NCBI GenBank assembly: GCA_002483765.1
Contig: DLIO01000093.1
Coordinates: 1 to 24,205 of the forward strand
Length of the DNA stretch: 24,205 nucleotides
Direction: 5' to 3'
From: Lentisphaeria bacterium UBA7640
Lineage (GTDB): Bacteria; Verrucomicrobiota; Lentisphaeria; Victivallales; Victivallaceae
The notes beneath the pieces are model-generated. The model did not search any database. It was not told the DNA's origin and saw only the letters and a list, made by a program, of their open reading frames with translations. Each line of letters begins with the position of its first letter. Position 1 is the first letter of the stretch. The translations under genes and the position numbers were made by a program. This document shows positions 1-7,632 of the stretch, piece by piece.

Positions 1-1
1 A

Positions 2-1042
2 TACGGGATCAAGATTCCTGAACTTACTGAAAAAATCAATGTCATTAAGGCAAGTTCCTTGACCCCATATGGTTATTTTTCGCAAGAACTTACTCTGGTT
101 TGGGATAAAAAATCTTTTCGCCGCTGTAATTTTTACATTGACGACCATATTTTTGTATTTACCGATCTAGCAAAAGAACGGCCCAAAAACGCATTTAACC
201 ATTTTTATCTCAGCGGTTTGAAGAAAATCAATGAAAAACATGGGACGAAATTCACTCTAAACGCTTTTTATCACAATGCACATCATGAATTTTTGCTTAA
301 AGATATGCCTGATATCTGGAAACAGGAGTTCATTGATAACTCTGATTGGCTGAAGCTTTCATTTCACTCTTACAGTGAATTCCCTGATCGTCCTTACATC
401 GAAGCTTCTGCCGAGGAGTTCGGTCACGATTGGGATTTGGTGCAAAGTGAGATCAACCGGTTTGCCGGAGAAGGATCTTTCATCCCGCCAGTGGTGATAC
501 ATTGGGCGAATATTCATCCTGCTGTGGCTCAGGAGATGATTCGGCGTGGCACAAGATGTTACTCCAATAATCTGCGTCCGCGGGTCATGGGTGGCCCCAG
601 CCTTGCTACCCGTCAAAAAGGCGGTAGTATGCCAGCTCTGACTGAACAACCTTCCGGTTCGAACGTTAACCACACTCTGGCTAGCGAAGGATTGGCATTG
701 CACTATGGCTTTTATGAAGAGGCCGATTATCTTGCAAAACATGCGTCTTATTACGATCCGCAACTTCAGCTTTATTTTTTCGGCAGTAGTGGAGCTTGCT
801 GTAATCTAGTTCCGTTAAAAGAGATCCCCAACCGCTATCAAAAAGTTATCGATAATGCTGAAAAATACGGTTTTGAGACCTTAAGTGGTGCAAGTCATGA
901 GCAGTATACCTTTTCGTATTACCCGAACTACCTACCCGACCATATGGAACGGCTTGAGTGCGCCGCTCGTTGTATGGCGGAATTTGGATGCGAACCTGTT
1001 TTCTTCAATGATGGAATTCTTGGTAATACGGCATGGGATTAA
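2..1042 (+). CDS. Polysaccharide-deacetylase-like protein, 5'-truncated by the window edge
   Basis: The frame is open from position 2 with no stop before it, so the true start lies upstream. The TTG at 59 is internal and has no ribosome binding site. About 346 residues are visible. The layout fits the NodB/polysaccharide-deacetylase superfamily. An Asp pair sits in a hydrophobic strand (FYIDDH, codons near 140), followed by F-HSY-S (His codon at 364), where the family's metal-binding His usually lies, then a VVIHW strand near 500. These are family-level resemblances; catalytic activity is inferred. Likely chemistry would be hydrolytic N- or O-deacetylation of a glycan. The C-terminal third (about 620-1042) is rich in Tyr, His and Cys and I do not recognise it. 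A 134 bp gap separates it from the next gene in the same direction. An alternative is a deacetylase-fold protein with another role. Confidence 0.6.
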   Translation, partial: YGIKIPELTEKINVIKASSLTPYGYFSQELTLVWDKKSFRRCNFYIDDHIFVFTDLAKERPKNAFNHFYLSGLKKINEKHGTKFTLNAFYHNAHHEFLLKDMPDIWKQEFIDNSDWLKLSFHSYSEFPDRPYIEASAEEFGHDWDLVQSEINRFAGEGSFIPPVVIHWANIHPAVAQEMIRRGTRCYSNNLRPRVMGGPSLATRQKGGSMPALTEQPSGSNVNHTLASEGLALHYGFYEEADYLAKHASYYDPQLQLYFFGSSGACCNLVPLKEIPNRYQKVIDNAEKYGFETLSGASHEQYTFSYYPNYLPDHMERLECAARCMAEFGCEPVFFNDGILGNTAWD

Positions 1043-1176
1043 AACTTGCTCGAATTTTTTAACATTTCCAACAACATGAATAAATGATTTACTGTTTCTG
1101 ACTATTCCCGATGCAAGTATATGTAGTGTTTTACTAAAAAATTAATCAATTAATAAAAAGGGTTAACCTAGAAATT

Positions 1177-1785
1177 ATGGAACTTATTGATTTGACATTT
1201 GACGTTGGTTTCGAATCAAAGGAATATAGATTAGATTTGAAGTCGCCGGGAATAAAGTACACTGCGGTCTGTTATGATTTCAAAATAAACTCAATGGCTG
1301 GTACTTATATTGATTTTCCGGGACATATTGTCGAAACTGATAACGGCCAAAATGCTAAAGATTACCCTTTGGAAAAACTTTACCGACGGAACGCTAAAGT
1401 CATTCATCTGAACCGGACAGAGGGAGCGGTAAGTGCAAAAGATTTAGCTGAAAATTCTCAATGCAAGATAGATAAGGGTGATGCTTTAATCATAAACGCG
1501 CTTGGAAATTTGCGTTTTGACGAGGTGCCGAAACGAAGTGTTTATTTAGATAAATCTGCGGTTGATTGGATTATTGAACAAGGAGTCGAATTATTGATTT
1601 CTGATATTTATGAATCCACTGAACTTCTAGGAGTGTTTTATTATCTGTTTAAAGCCGGGATCTCAACAATCTGCAACCCAGTTAATATGGATGAAATAAC
1701 AAAGTCGGAAGCTAAAATAACTGTACTCTTATTGCCAATCAAAGGGGCTGTACAAATTCCGTGCAGAGTAATTGCGGAAATATGA
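1177..1785 (+). CDS. Cyclase / kynurenine formamidase-like family protein with degenerate metal motif
   Basis: A 202-residue protein resembling the putative cyclase family (Pfam PF04199), which includes KynB-type formamidases that use a metal to hydrolyse amide bonds. The family signature H-x-G-T-H-x-D-x-P-x-H appears here as M40-A-G-T-Y44-I-D46-F-P-G-H50. Asp46 and His50 are kept, but both upstream His positions are Met and Tyr. Later family features remain: a GDALIINALG strand (101-110), a segment of the type SVYLDKSAVDW-IIEQGVELLISD (121-143), and an NPVNMDEI stretch (167-174) in place of the usual E-N-L-N-L. Length is near the usual 200-220 residues. The start is ATG 1177, with only a weak AAAAGGG about 13 bases upstream. 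Loss of metal ligands suggests altered metal binding or a non-catalytic role. It lies 68 bp upstream of the AAC(3)-like fusion gene, probably cotranscribed. Confidence 0.65.
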   Translation: MELIDLTFDVGFESKEYRLDLKSPGIKYTAVCYDFKINSMAGTYIDFPGHIVETDNGQNAKDYPLEKLYRRNAKVIHLNRTEGAVSAKDLAENSQCKIDKGDALIINALGNLRFDEVPKRSVYLDKSAVDWIIEQGVELLISDIYESTELLGVFYYLFKAGISTICNPVNMDEITKSEAKITVLLLPIKGAVQIPCRVIAEI

Positions 1786-1853
1786 TAACTATTTGAAAAC
1801 GAGAAGTCGTAAGACATTATGGCATAAAAAATTAATAAACAAGAGGGTTTTCA

Positions 1854-3263
1854 ATGGATAAAGCAGAAATAAAGAAGCATTTAAGTGATTTCGGCTTAAA
1901 AAATGGCGATGTTGTTATCGTGCACAGCTCTTTATCTAGCACCGGGTATGTTAAAGGTGGCGCAGATGCTCTTGTTGATGCCTTTCTGGAAACTATTGGC
2001 AATGAAGGAACCCTAGTTGCGCCAGTTTTCGGTAATCTTGGAGTTTTTACCGATACACTCAAAAATCGCTCTGAAGCGGTTGTTAGCGATTGCCCTTTGG
2101 GAACAGTTGCGGCGATTGGCGCGAATGCTGAATTTATTTGCCGCGACCATCGAAAAGCTGACACTGCTTACGGACACAATACACCGTATATAAAAATAGC
2201 AGAGTTAGGAGGTTATGTCTGCCTCTTGGGCGTTGATCAGGACAGGAATACAACTTTACATTCTGTTGAGGCTCTACTCGAATTACCCTATCTGGGAACT
2301 CAAAAAATCAAACTCGAAAACGGCAATGAAAAGAGTTTTAAATGTTATCCCGGACCGCATCGTGATTTTATTGGAATCGACCATGTTATGTGTCAGAATG
2401 GTAAAATGAAAATCGGCAAGATTGGCAAAGCAGTTGTACGTTTGATGAAATCTCAGGATTTAATCGATACCTTTACAGAATTAGGAAAGAGATATCCTGA
2501 CTTTTGTTTATGTGACAACAGAAATTGTGCTGATTGTGTTAAGCAACGTGCCGCTATTCGCAAAAATAGATTAGCCGAGGAAGACTTTAAACTTTCTATC
2601 GCGTCAAGTGTTGCCGGGAAATATATTCCTGAAATGATTGACAACTTAAAAACTGCAGGTGCTGAATATGTAGAATTGGATATTATTCAAGGCAAGCCAA
2701 CACATAAACTTTCTGCTGATAAACTCAAGAAAGCAGTCGACGAGTTTGCCGAGAATGATATAAAAATATCCGCGTTACGTTTGTCAGCTGTTCCGAAAGA
2801 TATTAAAGAAATTCTTGAATTGCTAAAAGCTACCGGGATTAATGATTTAATCATACCTCTATCTGCAGATGTTGGTGAATTTATTGACCAATCAACAAAA
2901 GCAAAAATCAATATTTCATTTGTGAATTTGGGTGTTTCCGGCCCCTATGCTGCAAATATTATGAGTGGATTGAACGCCAGATTTGTTTTTAGCCCATCGG
3001 AATTTGCTAAAGCGGGAGAGATGCCATTTCTACAGTCATTTAGACAAGGTAAATTCGGCAAATATATCTCCCAACTTGATATTGAAGATGCGTTGTTTGA
3101 TGGCACTCCTAGCCTTTTGGCTTCTGGTAATGCTGAGATAAGAGAATTAATTTCTATTCTTCGCTGCGCTAGTTTTTCCGGCTTCATGACGATTTCCGGT
3201 AGAAACAGAAACTTAGGAAGCGCCAAAGATTTAACCGAAAAAGTTATAAAGTTATTGAAATAA
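1854..3263 (+). CDS. AAC(3)-family N-acetyltransferase domain fused to a sugar-isomerase-like TIM barrel
   Basis: A 469-residue protein with two parts. Residues 1-215 match the AAC(3)/YokD N-acetyltransferase family (PF02522). Seen are VHSSLSSTGYVKGGADALVDA (24-44), NEGTLVAPVFGN (50-61), the YGHNTPY loop (106-112), and LLGVDQDRNTTLHSVE (124-139) with His136 in the conserved position. These enzymes transfer acetyl from acetyl-CoA to an amino group on an aminoglycoside or amino sugar. A cysteine cluster follows: Cys218, Cys220, Cys225, Cys228 (CxC-x4-CxxC). Residues about 248-469 look like the AP-endonuclease-2/xylose-isomerase TIM-barrel family: AGAEYVELDI (268-277) and IEDALFDGTPSLLASGN near 410-426, the usual D-x-L-x-D-G-x-P-x-x-x-G-E-G end motif. 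An AGAGGG ribosome site lies about 7 bases before ATG 1854. Biosynthetic glycan modification is more likely than drug resistance, given the fusion and its neighbours; that is inference. Confidence 0.7.
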   Translation: MDKAEIKKHLSDFGLKNGDVVIVHSSLSSTGYVKGGADALVDAFLETIGNEGTLVAPVFGNLGVFTDTLKNRSEAVVSDCPLGTVAAIGANAEFICRDHRKADTAYGHNTPYIKIAELGGYVCLLGVDQDRNTTLHSVEALLELPYLGTQKIKLENGNEKSFKCYPGPHRDFIGIDHVMCQNGKMKIGKIGKAVVRLMKSQDLIDTFTELGKRYPDFCLCDNRNCADCVKQRAAIRKNRLAEEDFKLSIASSVAGKYIPEMIDNLKTAGAEYVELDIIQGKPTHKLSADKLKKAVDEFAENDIKISALRLSAVPKDIKEILELLKATGINDLIIPLSADVGEFIDQSTKAKINISFVNLGVSGPYAANIMSGLNARFVFSPSEFAKAGEMPFLQSFRQGKFGKYISQLDIEDALFDGTPSLLASGNAEIRELISILRCASFSGFMTISGRNRNLGSAKDLTEKVIKLLK

Positions 3264-3345
3264 TCCATAAGCAAAATATCCAGCAAGGAAGTGAGAGTTT
3301 CGTCTGCGAATGAAGCCAAAAAGTAGCATCTACCTTCCTTTTTCC

Positions 3346-3365
3346 ATCTGTGTTAATCTGTGGTT
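3346..3365. repeat. Short tandem ATCTGTG-type dispersed-repeat-like sequence
   Basis: Two imperfect 10-base units, ATCTGTGTTA and ATCTGTGGTT, lie head to tail in the gap before the TudS-like gene. I associate this wording with intergenic dispersed sequences in many environmental bacterial genomes; that association is from memory and was not searched. No coding sequence overlaps it. The rest of the 3264-3535 gap holds only a candidate promoter. Confidence 0.35.
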
Positions 3366-3468
3366 AGTCAGAGGAATGAGGCCAAGAGTAATATCATACA
3401 AAATTCCCTTTCCGTTTGTACTTTTGTTAAATTTGCGTTGTGGAAATGCGTTTGGAGACTTTGATAAT

Positions 3469-3496
3469 TTGAATTAAGATTTTGTGAGATTATTAT
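3469..3496 (+). promoter_or_regulatory. Candidate sigma-70-type promoter of the DUF523-DUF1722 gene
   Basis: TTGAAT at 3469-3474 and TATTAT at 3491-3496 are separated by 16 bases in an AT-rich stretch. Transcription would start near 3503, giving a short leader with AAGGA at 3521-3525, ten bases before ATG 3536. This is a pattern match only. Confidence 0.4.
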
Positions 3497-3535
3497 TGTA
3501 ATTTAGGGAATTATTTTAAAAAGGAAACAAAAACC

Positions 3536-4483
3536 ATGGATAAACTTCGTATTGGGGTGAGTTCTTGTCTGCTGGGTCGTAATGTGCGCTATGACGGTCA
3601 GCACAAATTAGATCGTTATGTTGCTAATGTTTTGGGCAAGTTTGCTGAATTTGTGGAGGTTTGCCCAGAAGTGGAGTGTGGCTTGCCGATTCCACGCGAG
3701 GCGATGCATTTGGCCGGTAATATCGACGATCCACAACTGGTTACAGTGCGTAGCGGAATTGATCACACAGATAAGATGAAGTCGTGGATAACGAATAGGC
3801 TTGACGAACTGGAGAATGAACAACTTTGCGGTTTTATCTTTAAAAGCAAATCGCCCAGTTCCGGCAGGTTTAATGTTAAAGTCTACGGTAAAAATGGAAT
3901 CCCAGTTAAAAAAGGTGTCGGCCTTTTTGCCAGGGCTTTTACTGAGCGTTTCCCTCTGATTCCAATTGAAGAAGAGGGGCGGCTTAATGACAATGTGTTA
4001 CGAGAAAATTTTATTGATAAAATTATGGTTTTTGGACGTTGGCGCGAATATGAAAAAAATGATGGTTCCATGCCGGGATTGTTGGATTTCCACAGTCGCC
4101 ACAAATACATGCTAATGGCGCATTCTCCAAGCAAAACGACTGAATTGGGACGGATTCTTGCAGCTTATAACCGTAAAAACCTAGCTGAAACCAAAGAACA
4201 GTATCTCGAAAAATTAATGGTAGCGTTAGATTGTAAAGTTACCGCTAAGAAAAATCGCAACACGATGATGCATGTCATGGGTTACTTCAAAAAAGAGTTA
4301 TCGCCAGATGAAAAAGAAGAGTTGTTAGATCTCATTGACGGTTATGTTGATGGTCTATTCCCAATGCTCTCCCCGTTGACTTTACTTCGTCATTTTGCGC
4401 GCAAATACAATAGCAAATTCTTACTCCAGCAATACTATCTCAATCCTTCAGCGGAAGAACTTCAATTGAAATATCACGTTTAA
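3536..4483 (+). CDS. DUF523-DUF1722 fusion protein (TudS/YbgA-type), with altered SPSCG motif
   Basis: A 315-residue two-domain protein of a well-known fusion type. The N-terminal DUF523 domain (about 1-150) belongs with TudS thiouracil desulfidase, which carries a [4Fe-4S] cluster on few cysteines. Seen are IGVSSCLLGRNVRYDG (Cys11), VCPEVECGLPIPRE (Cys43, Cys48) and LCGFIFKSKSPSSG (Cys98). The family motif SPSCG reads SPSSG here, so the Cys expected at 109 is Ser (codon TCC, one base from TGC). The C-terminal DUF1722 domain (about 180-315) shows HSRHKYMLMAHSP, NTMMHVMGYFKKELS and SPLTLLRHFARKYN, as in E. coli YbgA. Length is normal. The start ATG 3536 has AAGGA ten bases upstream. It stands alone between two gene-free gaps. 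The true substrate is unknown, and the Cys-to-Ser change makes desulfidase activity uncertain. Confidence 0.85.
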   Translation: MDKLRIGVSSCLLGRNVRYDGQHKLDRYVANVLGKFAEFVEVCPEVECGLPIPREAMHLAGNIDDPQLVTVRSGIDHTDKMKSWITNRLDELENEQLCGFIFKSKSPSSGRFNVKVYGKNGIPVKKGVGLFARAFTERFPLIPIEEEGRLNDNVLRENFIDKIMVFGRWREYEKNDGSMPGLLDFHSRHKYMLMAHSPSKTTELGRILAAYNRKNLAETKEQYLEKLMVALDCKVTAKKNRNTMMHVMGYFKKELSPDEKEELLDLIDGYVDGLFPMLSPLTLLRHFARKYNSKFLLQQYYLNPSAEELQLKYHV

Positions 4484-4520
4484 GAATCGAACACGGAAAG
4501 AAAAAAAGGAAGAGGGAATT

Positions 4521-4549
4521 TAACCCAGAGGCATGGAGAAAAGAGAAAG
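4521..4549. repeat. Degenerate CAGAGGCA-GGAGAA dispersed-repeat-like sequence
   Basis: The words CCCAGAGGCATGGAGAA and AAGAGAAAG follow one another. They resemble the CCACAGAGGCACAGAGAA-type sequences I recall from intergenic DNA of many environmental bacteria. The likeness is from memory and could be chance; a within-genome search would settle it. Confidence 0.3.
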
Positions 4550-4729
4550 TGTATTTTCCTGGAAGTCTTCATCATTCGCCCAGATGTTGTGACGCTGATG
4601 AGGGGTTTGAGTTGTTTTGAAATTCGGATGCGGACGACACGGTCATTCGATACGGCTGGGTATCCACGCTCTATAAATAATTGATAACAGTTGTCTCTAC
4701 GCCTACAACCTTCTGCAAATTAGACTTAT

Positions 4730-4762
4730 AACTTCACGCGCGCATAATGCGCGCGCAAAGTT
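4730..4762. repeat. GCGCGC hairpin family, copy 1
   Basis: A perfect palindromic core GCGCGCATAATGCGCGC at 4738-4754 is flanked by AACTTCAC on the left and GCAAAGTT on the right. The arms pair except for a two-base internal loop, so the RNA would fold into a long hairpin. Only three T follow, so it is a weak intrinsic terminator at best. It lies 246 bp after the DUF523 gene and 267 bp before gyrB. Confidence 0.8.
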
Positions 4763-4946
4763 TGAGATGGAAATTATGGTACTTAATTTATGATCTTTCT
4801 TTCTACATTTTATCTGAGCCGCCGTACCTCTGTATTAAATTTTCCTCGTTTAACACTTTCGTGGTTCGGTTGCGATGGGTTTATTATCGTGCTTAAAGCG
4901 TAAAAAATTGCGGGTGAACTTAATCGTGTTTATGAAGTGGTGTGGC

Positions 4947-4974
4947 TTGAAAAACGAGTTGTAAGGTATAGATT
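4947..4974 (+). promoter_or_regulatory. Candidate gyrB-recA promoter
   Basis: TTGAAA at 4947-4952 and TAGATT at 4969-4974 are 16 bases apart, or TATAGA at 4967 with a 14-base spacer. It is the best sigma-70-like match in the 270 bp upstream of gyrB, but the -10 box is imperfect. Confidence 0.3.
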
Positions 4975-5029
4975 ATTTATTCATTAATTTATGTTTAAAA
5001 TCCAAGCAAAAGTGAGGTAATTTCATATC

Positions 5030-7612
5030 ATGTCTGATCTCAAAAATAGTGATATTCCTAAAAACGACGTAGAGAAACTTAAGGTGCCGCATGTCGGTTA
5101 TCAGGCTGATTCAATTACCGTCTTAGAGGGATTGGAAGCGGTAAGAGTGCGTCCTAGTATGTACATCGGTGACACCGGAGTCCGCGGTTTACACCATCTA
5201 GTTTATGAAGTTGTCGATAACAGTATTGATGAAGCTTTGGCCGGACACGCCAATAGTATCAAAGTCGTTATCCATGAGGACAACAGCGTTTCCGTGATTG
5301 ACGATGGACGTGGTATTCCAGTTGATATTCACCCAACCGAGGGCAAACCGGCGGTCGAAGTTGCATTGACAATGTTACACGCTGGCGGCAAATTCGACAA
5401 AGATTCCTACAAAGTTTCTGGTGGTTTGCATGGTGTCGGTGTTTCATGCGTAAACGCACTGAGCGAGTGGCTGGTTGCAGAAGTTGACCGTAATGGCTTC
5501 AAACATCATATTAAATTTGTTCGTGGTATTACTGTTGAGCCGTTGACTCAAACAGGACCGATTGAAAATACTGGAACCAGAATTCATTTTAGACCAGATC
5601 ATCAAATTTTTGCAGATATCACCTTTCAGTGGGATATTTTGGTGAAACGTTTGCGTGAATTAGCATTTCTGAACCGTGGAGTAACAATTTCACTTAAAGA
5701 TGAGCGCGATACGGATAATCACGGGTCACGTTCTGAAAAATTCCACTTTGACGGTGGGATTGTTGAATACGTCAACTATTTGAACGCCAACATGCAGGTA
5801 ATGCAGAAAGTTATTTATCTCCATCGCGAAAGAGACGGTATGGATGTCGAATTAGCCATGCAGTATAATGACGGATTTAGCGAAAACATTTATAGTTATG
5901 CCAACAACATTAACACTATTGAAGGCGGTACCCACCTGACGGGGCTCCAAGCGGCATTAACTCGTACGATCAATAGTTATGCCAAAAATGAATTGAAAAA
6001 TGATAAAAACGTTACTGCTAGCGATACTCGTGAAGGGTTGACCGCAGTGCTCAGTGTTAAAGTCCCGGAGCCGCAGTTTGAGGGACAAACTAAAACTAAA
6101 TTGGGTAACAGCGACGTACGCGGTATTGTTGAATCGGCGGTTAACGAAGGTTTAGCCGAGTTTTTACATGAAAACCCTGCAGTGGCGCGTGAAATAGTGA
6201 TGAAATCGATGACCGCTGCCCGTGCACGTGAAGCCGCAAAAAAAGCGCGCGACTTAGTGCAACGCAAAGGTGCACTGGATAGTTTTACGCTACCAGGTAA
6301 ACTTGCCGATTGTTCATCGCGCAAACCTGAAGAATGTGAGCTTTATATTGTTGAGGGTGATTCTGCGGGTGGTTCGGCCAAGCAAGGTCGGGACAGCCAC
6401 TTTCAAGCTATTTTGCCTATTCGTGGTAAATTATTGAACGTCGAAAAAGCGCGCTTGGATAAAGTTCTCGAAAATCGGGAAATCCAATCGTTAATTGCCG
6501 CAATCGGAGCCGGCGTGGGTAACCATCGCCCGAATGACGAAAACAATGAAAATGGCGCAGAAAATGACGGACTTGGAGTGAATCCAGAAAAAGCACGTTA
6601 TCATCGTGTTGTGATCATGACTGACGCGGACGTTGACGGTTCACACATTCGCACACTACTTTTAACATTTTTCTATCGCCAAATGAAGCCACTGATTGAA
6701 GCTGGTTACATCTATATTGCTAATCCACCACTGTTCAAAGTACGCCGTCGCAAAGCGGAACGTTACATCGATACTGAGGATCAACTGGATAACTATTTAA
6801 TTGATTTGGGTTGTGATGATGTTGATGTCAAAAACCTAAATGGCGTATTACTGGACAGGCAAACTCTCTTAGCACTGATTGATATTTACCGCAGGGTTCA
6901 ACATAGTGGTAGCAACCTAAAGCGTTACGGTATTGAGCAGGAGGAATACTTCTCCGCAATTCGTGATGGTAAATTCCCGATTGCGAAAGTCAATGTTCGC
7001 GAAGATGATGGGACTATTTCGAGCGTTTACGTTTTCGATGAAGCTGAGCAACAAGCCTATATTGATTCGGTAATAGCACGCTTAGCGCCGCCAGATGCAG
7101 GGTTGGCTGAAGCCGCAGCGCAAACTGCCGAGGAAACGGAAGACGCGGAAGTTATAATTGAACCAACATCCGTAAATCCTGCGACGCATCCAGCAATTGA
7201 TCTGATTAACATATTTGAGTCAATTACATGCGAAAATATTATCAAAGATTTGGAAACACTAAATGCGGGTATTGATGATAAAAACATCTTCCACAGTACT
7301 GAAACTGTATTTTCAGTGACGATCGATAATGACACTCGCGACATCTATTCATTAAACGAACTGTTTGATGCAATTAAGAAAAACGGACGCAAAGGGATGT
7401 ATATCCAGCGTTATAAAGGTTTGGGTGAAATGAATGCGGAACAACTGTGGGAAACTACGATGGACCCTGCTTCACGCAAAATGATCAAAGTCACCATGGA
7501 AGATGCAGTACAGGCGGAAAGGATGTTCACGCTCCTAATGGGCGACATCGTGGAACCGCGTCGGAATTATATTGAAAAGTATGCGGCGACAGTAAAAGAT
7601 TTGGATATTTAA
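5030..7612 (+). CDS. gyrB: DNA gyrase subunit B
   Basis: An 860-residue protein, the ATPase subunit of DNA gyrase, which with GyrA introduces negative supercoils. The GHKL ATPase domain shows YEVVDNSIDEALAG (catalytic Glu60, Asn64), DDGRGIP (91-97) and the glycine lid GGLHGVGVSCVNALS (131-145). The TOPRIM domain shows EGDSAGGSAKQGRD from Glu442 and DADVDGSH (Asp532, Asp534, Asp536). RYKGLGEMN begins at residue 794. The protein is about 50 residues longer than E. coli GyrB. It has a short Asn/Glu-rich loop before the DADVDG strand (about 503-518) and a long insert before RYKGLGEMN with an acidic Ala/Glu-rich patch (about 690-710). Start ATG 5030 is supported by GAGG twelve bases upstream. Only 20 bp separate it from recA, so the two probably form an operon. 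The identification is secure. Confidence 0.98.
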   Translation: MSDLKNSDIPKNDVEKLKVPHVGYQADSITVLEGLEAVRVRPSMYIGDTGVRGLHHLVYEVVDNSIDEALAGHANSIKVVIHEDNSVSVIDDGRGIPVDIHPTEGKPAVEVALTMLHAGGKFDKDSYKVSGGLHGVGVSCVNALSEWLVAEVDRNGFKHHIKFVRGITVEPLTQTGPIENTGTRIHFRPDHQIFADITFQWDILVKRLRELAFLNRGVTISLKDERDTDNHGSRSEKFHFDGGIVEYVNYLNANMQVMQKVIYLHRERDGMDVELAMQYNDGFSENIYSYANNINTIEGGTHLTGLQAALTRTINSYAKNELKNDKNVTASDTREGLTAVLSVKVPEPQFEGQTKTKLGNSDVRGIVESAVNEGLAEFLHENPAVAREIVMKSMTAARAREAAKKARDLVQRKGALDSFTLPGKLADCSSRKPEECELYIVEGDSAGGSAKQGRDSHFQAILPIRGKLLNVEKARLDKVLENREIQSLIAAIGAGVGNHRPNDENNENGAENDGLGVNPEKARYHRVVIMTDADVDGSHIRTLLLTFFYRQMKPLIEAGYIYIANPPLFKVRRRKAERYIDTEDQLDNYLIDLGCDDVDVKNLNGVLLDRQTLLALIDIYRRVQHSGSNLKRYGIEQEEYFSAIRDGKFPIAKVNVREDDGTISSVYVFDEAEQQAYIDSVIARLAPPDAGLAEAAAQTAEETEDAEVIIEPTSVNPATHPAIDLINIFESITCENIIKDLETLNAGIDDKNIFHSTETVFSVTIDNDTRDIYSLNELFDAIKKNGRKGMYIQRYKGLGEMNAEQLWETTMDPASRKMIKVTMEDAVQAERMFTLLMGDIVEPRRNYIEKYAATVKDLDI

Positions 7613-7632
7613 CCCTTTTAAGGAGATTTGAG

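Larger units (their letters stand above)
4484..5029. other. 546 bp intergenic region before gyrB
   Basis: No convincing gene. It holds a degenerate AGAGGCATGGAGAA-type repeat (4521-4549), an unexplained stretch at 4562-4682 that stays open in one frame but has no start signals, one copy of the GCGCGC hairpin family (4730-4762), a candidate gyrB promoter near 4947-4974, and a GAGG ribosome site at 5014-5017, twelve bases before ATG 5030. I see no tRNA: there is no T-arm GGTTCGAATCC-like match on either strand. Confidence 0.6.

Noticed and set aside
359..763. Antisense 134-codon open frame
   Set aside because: Lies entirely opposite the deacetylase-like gene, with no family signal and no ribosome site.
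1135..1848. Similar AT-rich leaders before the cyclase-like and AAC(3)-like genes
   Set aside because: They share a 12-base TAAAAAATTAAT word and little else; this is likely by chance in AT-rich DNA.
3286..3340. AAGGAAG and CTTCCTT inverted pair
   Set aside because: The arms are only 7 bases with a loop of about 40, too weak to call a terminator.
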